64,000 nt of DNA from Thermomonas sp. (GCF_019104945.1 NZ_JAHRWW010000024.1:1-64000); one strand, 5' to 3'; positions 1 to 7,806 are shown, counted from the stretch's first letter. Translations and numbers: made by a program. Notes: generated from the letters alone by a model not told the origin.

Positions 1-1
1 C

Positions 2-220
2 GTGCGCAAGATTTCTTACGGCTTCGGCGTGGAGCGCGTGTTCCAGACCCACAGCGCCACCATCGACTCGGTGGAAGTGAAGCGCCGTGGCGCCGTGCGC
101 GCCAGCAAGCTGTACTACCTGCGTGGCTTGGAAGGCAAGAAGGCACGCATCAAGGAAGACTTGGCCGGCAACGCCAAGGCGCGTGCCAAGGCCGCTGCCG
201 AAGCCGCTGCTGCCGAGTAA
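2..220 (+). CDS. rplS: 50S ribosomal protein L19, C-terminal part (5' truncated by window edge)
   Basis: L19 sits at the 30S/50S interface of the ribosome. Only the last 72 residues are present, because the gene begins before the window. The stretch [13 protein letters not shown] followed by [21 protein letters not shown] is the conserved C-terminal half of L19. The protein then runs into an Ala/Lys-rich tail ([10 protein letters not shown]), an extension common in Xanthomonadaceae L19. A hairpin terminator follows closely, so this is probably the end of the rpsP-rimM-trmD-rplS operon, which is inference from known gene order. Confidence 0.93.
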   Translation: MRKISYGFGVERVFQTHSATIDSVEVKRRGAVRASKLYYLRGLEGKKARIKEDLAGNAKARAKAAAEAAAAE

Positions 221-247
221 GCCGAGCTTTCGCAAAAAAATACGCAG

Positions 248-276
248 CGGCCACCTCCGGGTGGCCGTTTGCGTTT
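248..276 (+). terminator. Rho-independent terminator after rplS
   Basis: Perfect 8-bp stem CGGCCACC/GGTGGCCG with a TCCG loop, followed by a T-rich run (TTTGCGTTTT). It lies 28 bases after the rplS stop and before hslR. Confidence 0.8.
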
Positions 277-290
277 TGAGCTGACTAAAG

Positions 291-689
291 ATGACCGAAG
301 CGAGCGCGAGTGTGCGCCTTGATCTGTGGCTATGGGCTGCGCGGTTTTTCAAAACGCGCGCGCTGGCCAAACACGCCATCGAGACCGGCAAAGTGGACGT
401 TGCGGGGCAACGCGCTAAACCATCGCGCGCGGTACGGGTGGGGGACGCGCTGCGCGTAACGCGCCTAGATGAAGTGTTCGAGATTGAAGTGCGCGTGCTG
501 TCTAACGTGCGTGGCCCAGCCAGCGTGGCGCAGACCTTGTATCAAGAATCCGAAACATCGAAGCAGGCGCGTGAACAGGCGCGCGCACAACGCGCCGCCG
601 AGCGCTCAGGCTACCACCCACCCGACACCAAACCCGATAAACGCGCACGCAGGCTAATTCGTGCACTGGGTGATTTGGACGCGTTATAG
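291..689 (+). CDS. hslR: S4-domain RNA-binding heat shock protein Hsp15
   Basis: 132 residues, matching the usual Hsp15 length. The N-terminal S4 RNA-binding fold starts at VRLDLWLWAARFFKTRALA (about residues 8-26) and continues through the GKVDVAGQRAKPSRAVRVGD segment. The C-terminus is basic (QAREQARAQRAAERS and KPDKRARRLIRAL), as in the family. In E. coli Hsp15 binds 50S subunits carrying a stalled nascent chain. The stop codon overlaps the end of the convergent Lrp gene by 6 bases. Function is assigned by family only. Confidence 0.88.
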   Translation: MTEASASVRLDLWLWAARFFKTRALAKHAIETGKVDVAGQRAKPSRAVRVGDALRVTRLDEVFEIEVRVLSNVRGPASVAQTLYQESETSKQAREQARAQRAAERSGYHPPDTKPDKRARRLIRALGDLDAL

Positions 690-1142
690 CAGTGGCGGTA
701 ATTCCACATTGCGCTGAAATTCAAAAATCAGCCGCGTTTCGATATGCGCCACTTCGGCACGTTCGGTCAACGCACTGAGCGTGAAATTGCGTAGGTGGTC
801 GCTATCGCGTACGCCGATATGCGCCAAAAAATCATCGGCCCCGGCGACGTGATAGCAGGCCAGCACCTCTGGCAGGCTGAGTAAATGCTGATGAAACCCA
901 TCCACCAACGCGCGTGAGTGTTTGGCAAGGCGAACCGACACCATCGCCTGAAGGCCAATGCCCATCGCCTCTGGCGCAATTTCGGCGTGATAGCCCAAGA
1001 GCACTTTGTCTTCGCGCATTTTGCGCACCCGTTCTAGCGCGGTGGATGGCGCAATGCCCACTTTTTCGGCCAAATCCTTATTCGGAAGACGAGCATTCTT
1101 CCGTAATAAACGCAGAAGCGCGTAGTCAATTCGATCGAGCAT
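684..1142 (-). CDS. Lrp/AsnC-family transcriptional regulator
   Basis: 152 residues. The N-terminal winged helix-turn-helix (LDRIDYALLRLLRKNARLP, then DLAEKVGIAPSTALERVRKM) is followed by the RAM ligand-binding domain (about residues 65-150). It is divergent from the Cys/Met PLP lyase gene, the arrangement known for mdeR-mdeA in pseudomonads. It therefore probably controls that gene in response to a sulfur amino acid, which is inference. The 95-base intergenic region between the two start codons would hold its operator. Confidence 0.88.
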   Translation of the reverse strand: MLDRIDYALLRLLRKNARLPNKDLAEKVGIAPSTALERVRKMREDKVLLGYHAEIAPEAMGIGLQAMVSVRLAKHSRALVDGFHQHLLSLPEVLACYHVAGADDFLAHIGVRDSDHLRNFTLSALTERAEVAHIETRLIFEFQRNVELPPLL

Positions 1143-1237
1143 GTTAGAAGTAGGTCATATCAAAATATCCTTCGCTACTGTAGCGCGTAGGCGAACAGGG
1201 TTCTAGGATGGGGCTATCTGTCACATAGGAGTTCGCC

Positions 1238-2401
1238 ATGTCACGCTTTCAGACCAAGGCCGTCCACGCCGGTCGTGAGGATTTTTCTAAGCTATGCGTG
1301 CATGCGCCGCCGTTGGATCTATCCACCACCTATCCCATTGCCGACCTCGATGTGGGAACGGCCAGTTTTGATGCGTTGATCAAGGGCGAAGCGCACGCGC
1401 ATAACCCAATTTATGCGCGCCTGTACAACCCCACGGTAGCGCGAGTTGAGGATGCAATTGCTGCGCTTGAAGGTACCGAAGCCTGCGTGGCTTACGGTTC
1501 GGGTATGGCCGCACTTACCGCAGTGCTGTTGGAGCGCGCCCAGCACGGCAAGCATGTGCTGGTGGTGCGGCCTTTGTATGGCACCTCCGATCATCTTCTG
1601 CATAGTGGCATCTGTGGGCTGGAAGCTGAGTTCGTTACCGACGCGGCGGAGATTTCCGCGCGGCTGCGCGCCGATACCGCGTTGGTGATCATTGAAACAC
1701 CGTCCAACCCCACGCTGAATTTGATCGATATTCGCGCGGTGGTGCAGGCGGCGGGCAAGGTGCCGGTGCTGGTAGATTCCACCTTCGCTTCGCCGGTGCT
1801 GCAGCGCCCTGCAGAATTTGGCGCCACATATGTGTGGCATAGCGCCACCAAGTTCCTCGGCGGGCACGGGGATGTGATTGCCGGGGTGGTGTGCTGCGAC
1901 GAGGCGCACGCAGGCCCGCTGCGCACCATGCGCGCCGCCACCGGCGCGTTGCTGCATCCACTGGCCGCGTATCTGCTGCACCGTGGCCTGCCCACGTTGA
2001 AACTGCGTGTGGAAGCAGCGCAAGCCAATGCGCAGGTGCTGGCGCAGCGCCTTGTAGAGCACCCCGCTGTGGCCAAGGTCTATTACCCCGGTCTCCCGGG
2101 TGCGGTGAATGGGCACTTGGTCGGCACGCAAATGGCGGGGCCGGGCGCGTTGATGGCATTCGAGGTGAAAGGCGGGCATGCCGCAGCAGCCAGTGTCATG
2201 GCCAAGGTGAAAGTGCTTACTGCAGCAGTGAGTTTGGGTTCAACCGATTCATTGATCCAGCACCCGGCTGGGCTGACCCACCGCATGGTGGACCCGGCCG
2301 TAAAAGCTGCAACCGGCATCACCGATGGCCTGCTGCGCCTATCGGTGGGGATCGAAGATGTAGAAGACCTTTGGGAAGATTTGGCGCAGGCCCTTGGCTA
2401 A
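1238..2401 (+). CDS. Cys/Met metabolism PLP-dependent lyase (cystathionine/methionine lyase family)
   Basis: 387 residues, typical of the MetB/MetC/MdeA fold-type I family. The PLP lysine is in HSATKFLGGHGDV, and the N-terminal YARLYNPTVARVE and GSGMAALTAVL segments are conserved family blocks. The substrate cannot be fixed: the LYGT segment has Thr where methionine gamma-lyases of pseudomonads carry a Cys, which argues against a classical MGL. AGGAG lies 7 bases before the ATG. The stop overlaps the following acetyltransferase start (TAATG), so the two are probably co-transcribed. A 25-base piece near its 3' end is repeated downstream at 2934. Confidence 0.87.
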   Translation: MSRFQTKAVHAGREDFSKLCVHAPPLDLSTTYPIADLDVGTASFDALIKGEAHAHNPIYARLYNPTVARVEDAIAALEGTEACVAYGSGMAALTAVLLERAQHGKHVLVVRPLYGTSDHLLHSGICGLEAEFVTDAAEISARLRADTALVIIETPSNPTLNLIDIRAVVQAAGKVPVLVDSTFASPVLQRPAEFGATYVWHSATKFLGGHGDVIAGVVCCDEAHAGPLRTMRAATGALLHPLAAYLLHRGLPTLKLRVEAAQANAQVLAQRLVEHPAVAKVYYPGLPGAVNGHLVGTQMAGPGALMAFEVKGGHAAAASVMAKVKVLTAAVSLGSTDSLIQHPAGLTHRMVDPAVKAATGITDGLLRLSVGIEDVEDLWEDLAQALG

Positions 2402-2904
2402 TGCAGATTCGTAACGAAATTCCCGCCGATGCAGGGGCCATTGAAGCCGTGACGATTGCGGCGTTTGAACATGCCCCGCATACCGACCACACCGAGCACT
2501 TCATCGTGCGTGCGCTGCGGCGTGCGCATGCGCTCAGCGTATCGTTGGTGGCCGAAGACGATGGCGAGATCGTAGGGCATGTGGCCATCTCGCCGGTGAG
2601 TATTTCGGGTGGTGCGGCGCACTGGTATGGGCTTGGCCCCATTTCCGTGCTGCCGCAGCGGCAAGGGCAGGGCGTGGGTACGCAGCTGATGCAGCAGGCG
2701 CTTGCGGCGTTGCGCGCATTAGGCGCAGAGGGCTGCGTGGTGCTGGGCGACCCGCAGTATTACGCCCGCTTTGGGTTCACCCAGCAGCCAGCGCTCACCC
2801 TGCCCGGCGTACCGCAAGAGTATTTTCAAGCACTGGCCTTTGGCGTCACGCTCCCCGAAGGCAGCGTGACCTACCACTCGGCGTTTTCAGCGACCGCCGA
2901 ATAG
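2401..2904 (+). CDS. GNAT-family N-acetyltransferase (YhbS-like)
   Basis: 167 residues starting at an ATG that overlaps the lyase stop codon by one base. The GNAT acetyl-CoA motif A is visible as LGPISVLPQRQGQGVGTQLM (Q/RxxGxG/A), followed by GCVVLGDPQYYARFGF, a segment typical of the YhbS subgroup. The substrate is unknown. Translational coupling to the sulfur amino acid lyase suggests co-regulation. A longer reading frame extends upstream through the lyase gene, but the coupled ATG is preferred because homology starts there. The last codons overlap an antisense DUF937 tail remnant. Confidence 0.82.
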   Translation: MQIRNEIPADAGAIEAVTIAAFEHAPHTDHTEHFIVRALRRAHALSVSLVAEDDGEIVGHVAISPVSISGGAAHWYGLGPISVLPQRQGQGVGTQLMQQALAALRALGAEGCVVLGDPQYYARFGFTQQPALTLPGVPQEYFQALAFGVTLPEGSVTYHSAFSATAE

Positions 2905-2937
2905 TGAGCTGCCAATTTTGAGGGCATCGCTAAGGCC
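2887..2937 (-). pseudogene. DUF937-type C-terminal tail remnant (copy 1)
   Basis: On the minus strand these bases read GLSDALKIGSSLFGGR and a stop. This is nearly the same as the tail at 3895 (GLGDALKIGNSLFGGKR). Only 16 codons remain and they overlap the 3' end of the acetyltransferase gene. It is best read as a fragment left by recombination, not an expressed gene. Confidence 0.5.
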
Positions 2938-2958
2938 TGCTGCGCCTATCGGTGGGGA
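2934..2958 (+). repeat. 25-bp duplication of the lyase gene 3' region
   Basis: These 25 bases are identical to 2327-2351 inside the Cys/Met lyase gene (encoding LLRLSVG). Similarity ends abruptly on the right. On the left the segment joins the DUF937 tail remnant, overlapping it by four bases. Confidence 0.85.
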
Positions 2959-2998
2959 GCGTTTCCGAGGTGACATTCATCGATGATGACTAGATCGA

Positions 2999-3026
2999 GT
3001 ATTCCCCACGCCCGTGGGAATGTTTG
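2999..3026 (+). repeat. Solitary CRISPR type I-E repeat-like palindrome
   Basis: The 28 bases contain GTATTCCCCACG...CGTGGGAATG, an imperfect palindrome with one bulged C. It resembles type I-E CRISPR repeats (GTxTTCCCCxCG...CGxGGGGAT). Only one unit is seen, no second copy lies about 60 bases away on either side, and there are no cas genes in the window. It may be a relic or chance resemblance. Confidence 0.3.
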
Positions 3027-3078
3027 TTTGTATGCGCTATCTCTGGCGTGGCAGCAGCTATTTTTGACGTGGCGGGAG

Positions 3079-3525
3079 TTAAGCTGCCAGCGCTTGCTGT
3101 GCTTCCCAGCCCACACAAGCCAACCACACCGTTAACGGAATAGGCTTTGCACCAGAGAGGTAGTAGTTCAGCATGCGGCGGCTGATGCCAATGGCCGTCG
3201 CGGCGCGCTCTTGCGTCAAACTGTTGCGCTGCATCCAATTCCAGATGCGTTCGTGGCCTATCCCTCCCGCTTGCTCAATTGCGAGGTTGCGCAGGTTATC
3301 GGCAGCCAGCTCCAGATCGTCTTCTATAAATACGACATAGCCGCCCCGCGCATCTACCTTGGCACGCTTGAATACGGCGGCATCGGCCAGCGACCGTAAC
3401 GGCTTGCGGCGGCTCCACTCACTTAAATCCACGGTAGCCTGATAGCCGTCGGCAAAGGTTAGCGTCAGCCTTTGGCCAGTCAGCGGCTTGGCAGCGGTGA
3501 TGGTGTGCTGCGGATCGTGGATCAT
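3079..3525 (-). CDS. DUF2442 domain protein with C-terminal helix-turn-helix
   Basis: 148 residues. The N-terminal half (LTLTFADGYQATVDLSEW and the following FKRAKVDARGGYVVF) matches the DUF2442 pattern. The C-terminal half (MQRNSLTQERAATAIGISR, then MLNYYLSGAKPIPLTVWLAC) looks like a Cro/XRE-type helix-turn-helix. GAGGAG lies 8 bases before the ATG. The start overlaps the stop of the frameshifted DUF4160 gene (ATGA), so the two formed a coupled pair. DUF4160/DUF2442 pairs are widespread and toxin-antitoxin-like, but no function is established here. Confidence 0.75.
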   Translation of the reverse strand: MIHDPQHTITAAKPLTGQRLTLTFADGYQATVDLSEWSRRKPLRSLADAAVFKRAKVDARGGYVVFIEDDLELAADNLRNLAIEQAGGIGHERIWNWMQRNSLTQERAATAIGISRRMLNYYLSGAKPIPLTVWLACVGWEAQQALAA

Positions 3526-3751
3526 GGGTTGCGCTCCTCAAAGAGCTTGTAACAGGTTGCACGGTTATCGGCTATCCACGCCAGCGCCTCTGCAATGTCT
3601 CGTGCAGTTAATGTGCGGCTGACTACTGTTAGCGTGTCAGCATCACCAACGCATCGCGGCGATCGGTTAGTACCACGTGCACGTGGGCCGGACGGTGATC
3701 CGGAACATTGACACGAATGCTTGCGGAGCCGATGCGGTGAATAGTTGGCAT
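3522..3751 (-). pseudogene. DUF4160 family gene, frameshifted
   Basis: From an ATG at 3751 the minus strand reads MPTIHRIGSASIRVNVPDHR and PAHVHVV, the conserved DUF4160 start, then stops at 3629 after 40 codons. In a second frame the protein continues through TLTARDIAEALAWIADNRAT to CYKLFEERNP and a stop at 3522 overlapping the next gene. Joining the halves near 3635 restores a DUF4160 protein of about 76 residues, so one base has probably been lost (or two gained). It may also be a sequencing error. It is the upstream partner of the DUF2442-HTH gene. Confidence 0.65.
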
Positions 3752-3894
3752 ACGTGCAGTATTGTGCAGCTATTGCACAAATTCAAGTTGTGAAACTCTT
3801 AAGTCAGTGAGCTCTGAGCGTCTTCGTAAGATTCGCCAGTGCGCTACATCCGACGTAGCAACAGCTACTATTGACGGTTGATCTTAGTGGTCGC

Positions 3895-4023
3895 TCAGCG
3901 CTTCCCACCAAACAGCGAGTTGCCAATTTTGAGGGCATCACCAAGGCCAAGCTTGCCGTCACCGTCTTGATCTAAAAGTGAGCTTAGAAGGTCGCCACCT
4001 GCGCCGCCTCCGCGCCCTGTGGT
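3895..4023 (-). pseudogene. DUF937 C-terminal remnant with EF-hand-like loop (copy 2)
   Basis: On the minus strand these bases read GRGGGAGGDLLSSLLDQDGD and then GKLGLGDALKIGNSLFGGKR before a stop. This is the Gly-rich and Asp-rich tail characteristic of DUF937 (YidB-like) proteins. The N-terminal domain of about 120 residues is missing and the frame breaks upstream, where AGAAQPQG continues in another frame. It is a gene remnant that runs up to the divergent BtuF-like gene. Confidence 0.55.
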
Positions 4024-4113
4024 TGCGCGGCACCCGCACGGCTGGAGTGGTGAGTATCGACGTTTAAGGGGGAGTCGGTTACCGTGTCGCCTTTCTGTTT
4101 TGAGGTGTCAGGC

Positions 4114-4878
4114 ATGCGTGTGTTCTCCCATACCCCATCCAATACTGAAATTGTCTGTGCGTTGGGGTGCGCGGATTTATTGGTGGGCATTGATGCGGAT
4201 TCGGATTATCCAAGCGCAGTCGTTGACACATTGCCCAAGGCTGGACGCGATTTAGATCTGGACGAAGGTATCGTGCGCGAGCTTGCCCCCGACCTTGTAC
4301 TGACTTCAAACACGGTGCCGGGGCATGAGAAAGTGGTTGCGCGTTTGCAGCAAGCGGGGCTTGCGGTTTTGGTTTCCGATCCAACCTCGCTGGAGGAGGT
4401 CTATGCCAATATCCAGCGCATCGCGGAAGTGCTTGGTGTGCCTGAGCGTGGCGTGCAGCTGACTTCTGAAATGAGCGCTGCAATGCCAGCGGTACAACCG
4501 CAAGGGGTACGTCCAAAGGTCTTGGTGGAGTGGTGGCCGAAGCCGGTAATCGCGCCTGCGAAACGTTCTTGGACAACCGATATGATCACACTTGCCGGTG
4601 GCGTGAACCCGTGGGCCGACGTGGATGCCAAAAGTGTGCCGATGGAAAACAGCACCGCACTTGCGGAGATGCCGGACATCATTGTGATGAGCTGGTGTGG
4701 CGTCAAACAGGAAAAATACCGCGCCGATGTGGTGCGCGGGCGGCCCGGATGGGATGTTATCCCGGCGGTAGCCAACAACCGCATTCTTGCCGTTACTGAA
4801 TCTTTGCTAGGACGCCCAGGGCCGCGGTTGGTTGAGGGGTATCGCATTTTGCGTGAGGCGATTGCTGCTGTGGTGTAA
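4114..4878 (+). CDS. BtuF-like cobalamin-binding protein (no signal peptide)
   Basis: 254 residues from the ATG preceded by GAGGTG with 8 bases spacing; an in-frame GTG 30 bases upstream is less likely. It has the periplasmic-binding fold of BtuF (TPSNTEIVCALGCADLLVGI near the start, then LAPDLVLTSNTVPG, and LVEGYRILREAI at the end). No signal peptide is seen, unlike BtuF of E. coli, so it may be cytoplasmic or bind another corrinoid-related ligand. It lies upstream of the B12 riboswitch and so is not under its control. No BtuCD transporter genes are nearby. Confidence 0.78.
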   Translation: MRVFSHTPSNTEIVCALGCADLLVGIDADSDYPSAVVDTLPKAGRDLDLDEGIVRELAPDLVLTSNTVPGHEKVVARLQQAGLAVLVSDPTSLEEVYANIQRIAEVLGVPERGVQLTSEMSAAMPAVQPQGVRPKVLVEWWPKPVIAPAKRSWTTDMITLAGGVNPWADVDAKSVPMENSTALAEMPDIIVMSWCGVKQEKYRADVVRGRPGWDVIPAVANNRILAVTESLLGRPGPRLVEGYRILREAIAAVV

Positions 4879-4937
4879 GCCACATGCTTGCCCAGTCAGT
4901 GAGCGTAATTGGTTTCGATCCGCTATCATGCGCACTG

Positions 4938-5122
4938 CCCAGGGTGATTTGTCGTGTAAGCGATGAATTGAAACGGGAATCCGGTGCGCGATTGATTGCA
5001 ATTCCGGAGCTGCCCCCGCAACGGTAGGTGAGTCAGGGTTCGCATTTAGCCACTGTGCTTTGCACGGGAAGGCGCGGCCCGGGAGGCGTTTTCTTCACTC
5101 ACAAGCCCGGAGACCGGCCTTA
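4938..5122 (+). ncRNA. Cobalamin (adenosylcobalamin) riboswitch
   Basis: The conserved core is present: GAAACGGGAATCCGGTG at about 4970-4986, AATTCCGG then CTGCCCCCGCAACGG at about 5010-5024, GCCACTG then GGGAAGGCG, and the B12 box AAGCCCGGAGACCGGCC at 5103-5119. It lies in the leader of btuB. Downstream, at 5159-5174, a GC hairpin (CGGCGC/GCGCCG) could be part of the expression platform. High cobalamin is expected to lower btuB expression, which is family knowledge. Confidence 0.92.
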
Positions 5123-5241
5123 GGCGTAAACCGAACATGCGGCGGGCATGAGTGCGGTCGGCGCGCTCGCGCCGTCGTCTCATTTCGTCTCCTGTTTATA
5201 TCGCCGTTATTCCGTGCGGGTAGGTGCGGGCAGGAGTATTT

Positions 5242-7122
5242 ATGTTGTCTAAGTCTGTAATCAGTTGCGCGATCGCGGCTGCGTTGTCGCTTGTTTCGTT
5301 TGTTGCCTCGGCCGATGAGGCCGCAACTGATTTGCCGCACGTTGTGGTGACCGCCACGCGCACGGCGCAAACGCAGGATCAAACCTTGGCTTCGATGACG
5401 GTAATCACCCGCGAGGACATCGATCTGTTGCAACCGGCATCGTTGATGGACCTTTTGGTCGCGACGCCCGGTATGTCGATGAGCGATACCGGTGGTCCTG
5501 GGAAGTCGGCGGGACTCTATTTGCGCGGCACGTCGGCTAGCCAGTTGGCCGTGTTGGTGGATGGCGTGCGTATCGGTTTAGTGAGTGCAGGGGCGGTGGC
5601 ATTTTCGTATATCCCACTCGACCAAGTGGAGCGCGTTGAGATCGTGCGTGGGCCGTTTTCAAGCTTGTACGGCTCTGATGCTATTGGCGGCGTCGTGCAA
5701 ATTTTTATGCGTCACGCTGCGGGGAGTTTCGTTCCCAACGTGAGCGTAACAACGGGGAGTTGGGCAACGCGTAAAGCCTCGGCTGGGCTTTCAAGCTCGA
5801 CCGACAATGGGTGGATTTCCGTTCAAGCAAGTCATCACCGTACCGATGGTATCAACGCTTGCCGTATGGGGGCCGCTTCGGCCTTTGCAGGTTGTTATGC
5901 CGACCAGCCAGACCGCGATGGTTTTCTGGATAACGCGCTGTCGCTAACCGCGGGATACCGCTTCAACGAAGCATGGTCTGTTGATGGTGTGGCGATGCGC
6001 AGTGAAGGTTGGAGTGATTACGACGGCTTAGATTACGCAACCGGCCTAGATTACAAAGGTGACGAGTTCATTACTCAATCCGTAGGCGGGCAGCTTCGCT
6101 TTGCGCTGAATCAGCGTGTTAAGTTCAGTTTGCGCGGAGGCTCTAGCATGGACTCCAGCACCTATATGCTGAAGGGCGCGCTGGGTAAGGTGGAGAGCGG
6201 GCATATCAATAGCAGGCGCAATTTAGGCTCACTGCAGACGGATATCGATACGGGCAATGGACTAGTGACGCTGGGTTACGATTGGGAGCAGCAAAAGCTC
6301 GACAGTAACGTGGCGTATAGCTTCACTGGGCGTACTATTCGCGGTGCTTTTGCGCAGTGGCAGGCGGGTTTTGGCGCGCAGTCGCTGCAGGCCAATTTAC
6401 GCCGTGATGACAATAGTCAATACGGACACAAAACCACGGGCAGTCTACTTTGGGGTTTGGATCTTTCGGAGGCGCTGCGCCTTACCGCGAATTACGGTAC
6501 TGCATTCCGCGCGCCAACGTTCAACGATCTCTACTATCCGGGCTATGCCAATCCGAATTTGATGCCGGAAACTTCACGCAATGTGCAGTTTGGCCTGCGT
6601 GGCACGAAGGCATTTGGCTATTGGTCCGTTGAGGCGTATCGCAACGATATTCGCGACATGATTACGTTCGATGCGGCGACCTATAAGCCTGCCAATATCG
6701 GACGCGCCCACATTCAAGGGATTGAAGCCGTGTTGGGTGCCAAGCTCGGTGGGTTTGACGTGCGCGCTACCGCAACCGTGATGCGGTCACGCAACGATTC
6801 TTCCAGTGGTGTGAACGATAACAAGCTGCTGCCACGGCGGCCTGAGCGGAGTGCGCGATTGGATGTTGATCGGACACTGGGTGCCTTCACGTTGGGCGGC
6901 GGCTGGAGCGTGGCCTCGCGCCGTTTTGACGATATCGGTAACCAGCATTCGCTGGGGGGGTACGGGTTACTGGATCTACGTGCCGGTTGGAAGCTCAATA
7001 CGGATTGGCAGCTACAACTTTCCGTTGACAATGTGCTCGACAAAAATTACGAAACAGCTTGGTACTTCAATCAACCCCGTCGCAATTTCATGCTGACGCT
7101 GAACTGGCGTCCTTCCAAGTGA
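5242..7122 (+). CDS. btuB: TonB-dependent vitamin B12 outer membrane receptor
   Basis: 626 residues from an ATG with CAGGAG 5 bases upstream (5231-5236). A signal peptide (SKSVISCAIAAALSLVSFVA, then SA-DEA) is followed by a TonB box region (DLPHVVVTATRTAQ). The plug domain carries LYLRGTSASQLAVLVDGVRI and VERVEIVRGPFSSLYGSDAI, and a beta-barrel follows with DNVLDKNYETAWYFNQPRR near the end. The riboswitch directly upstream supports the B12 role. A small membrane protein gene follows 28 bases later and is probably co-transcribed. Confidence 0.92.
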   Translation: MLSKSVISCAIAAALSLVSFVASADEAATDLPHVVVTATRTAQTQDQTLASMTVITREDIDLLQPASLMDLLVATPGMSMSDTGGPGKSAGLYLRGTSASQLAVLVDGVRIGLVSAGAVAFSYIPLDQVERVEIVRGPFSSLYGSDAIGGVVQIFMRHAAGSFVPNVSVTTGSWATRKASAGLSSSTDNGWISVQASHHRTDGINACRMGAASAFAGCYADQPDRDGFLDNALSLTAGYRFNEAWSVDGVAMRSEGWSDYDGLDYATGLDYKGDEFITQSVGGQLRFALNQRVKFSLRGGSSMDSSTYMLKGALGKVESGHINSRRNLGSLQTDIDTGNGLVTLGYDWEQQKLDSNVAYSFTGRTIRGAFAQWQAGFGAQSLQANLRRDDNSQYGHKTTGSLLWGLDLSEALRLTANYGTAFRAPTFNDLYYPGYANPNLMPETSRNVQFGLRGTKAFGYWSVEAYRNDIRDMITFDAATYKPANIGRAHIQGIEAVLGAKLGGFDVRATATVMRSRNDSSSGVNDNKLLPRRPERSARLDVDRTLGAFTLGGGWSVASRRFDDIGNQHSLGGYGLLDLRAGWKLNTDWQLQLSVDNVLDKNYETAWYFNQPRRNFMLTLNWRPSK

Positions 7123-7150
7123 TGTTCAACATGCCTAAAGGAGTGCTTGT

Positions 7151-7720
7151 ATGACAAATCTCACCCGTAAAAATGCTTGGCTGGTGGCCGTTCTTTTGGC
7201 CGTGCTCTTAGTGTCAACGCGGTGCTACTTACTTGGTCTTTCGGTGGTCTGTGCGAACGCTTCGATGGCTGTGTTTTTCTTGGGTGGGCTGTACCTGCGT
7301 AAGCACGTAGCATTTTTTGGTTTCTTCCTGCTGGCAGTGATGACCGACTTAGGCACGATGTTGTGGGCGGGCCTCACCCCTAACGCGCTCGGTATTAGCT
7401 GGGCAAGTTTGTCTGAGCCTGTTGCTTATGCGGGCCTCTGGTTTGGTGGCGCGTGGTGCGCAGTACATAGGAAGCCCAAGCTGGTTTCATTTGTGGTTGG
7501 CTCGATGCTCACCCTTGCTGCATTCTGGTTAACTAACGTCACGTTCTATTGGCTGAGCGGTTATGTGCCTGCGCCGACGTTTGCAGGTTGGGTGGCGAAC
7601 TTCAGTCAGTGGGTATCGCTCTATGTAGGCACAACGATGGCTTATATCGCTGGTGCGCTGTTGCTGCAGGAAGGCGTTGAGCGCTTTTACTCGCCGCGGC
7701 TTGTTCATGCTGCAAACTGA
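7151..7720 (+). CDS. Polytopic membrane protein, candidate BtuM-like cobalamin transporter
   Basis: 189 residues with about five to six membrane segments and little else. It follows btuB by 28 bases with AAAGGAG before the ATG and lies behind the B12 riboswitch. BtuM proteins (about 200 residues, ECF-S-like, single-component B12 importers) have this size and context. The segment TDLGTMLWAGL followed by ASLSEPVAYAGLWFGG resembles a binding-loop arrangement. However, the Cys that coordinates cobalt in the characterised BtuM is not evident in that loop. The nearest cysteines are C25, C34 and C103. The assignment rests mainly on context. Confidence 0.55.
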   Translation: MTNLTRKNAWLVAVLLAVLLVSTRCYLLGLSVVCANASMAVFFLGGLYLRKHVAFFGFFLLAVMTDLGTMLWAGLTPNALGISWASLSEPVAYAGLWFGGAWCAVHRKPKLVSFVVGSMLTLAAFWLTNVTFYWLSGYVPAPTFAGWVANFSQWVSLYVGTTMAYIAGALLLQEGVERFYSPRLVHAAN

Positions 7721-7788
7721 GTTTGCAAGATACGCGGGCGTGGGCCGGGTCGGCCAAGTTTGCCCAACAATGGTGGGAGCGCGGCACT

Positions 7789-7806
7789 CGCGATGTCGCG
7801 TTTTTT
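7789..7806 (+). terminator. Possible terminator after the btuB operon
   Basis: Short stem CGCG-ATGT-CGCG followed directly by six T residues. The stem is only 4 bp, so strength is doubtful. The surrounding 184 bases hold no gene that I recognise. Confidence 0.35.

Noticed and set aside
1319..2179. 286-codon minus-strand frame opposite the Cys/Met lyase
   Set aside because: Antisense shadow of a gene with clear PLP motifs.
3001..3060. A CRISPR array after the repeat-like palindrome
   Set aside because: No second repeat unit at the expected 61-base spacing on either side and no cas genes in the window.
7715..7804. Coding-like stretch (DTRAWAGSAKFAQQWWERGT) in the gap after the BtuM-like gene
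   Set aside because: Short, without a start codon or recognised family. It could be the tail of a lost gene, but there is too little to call.
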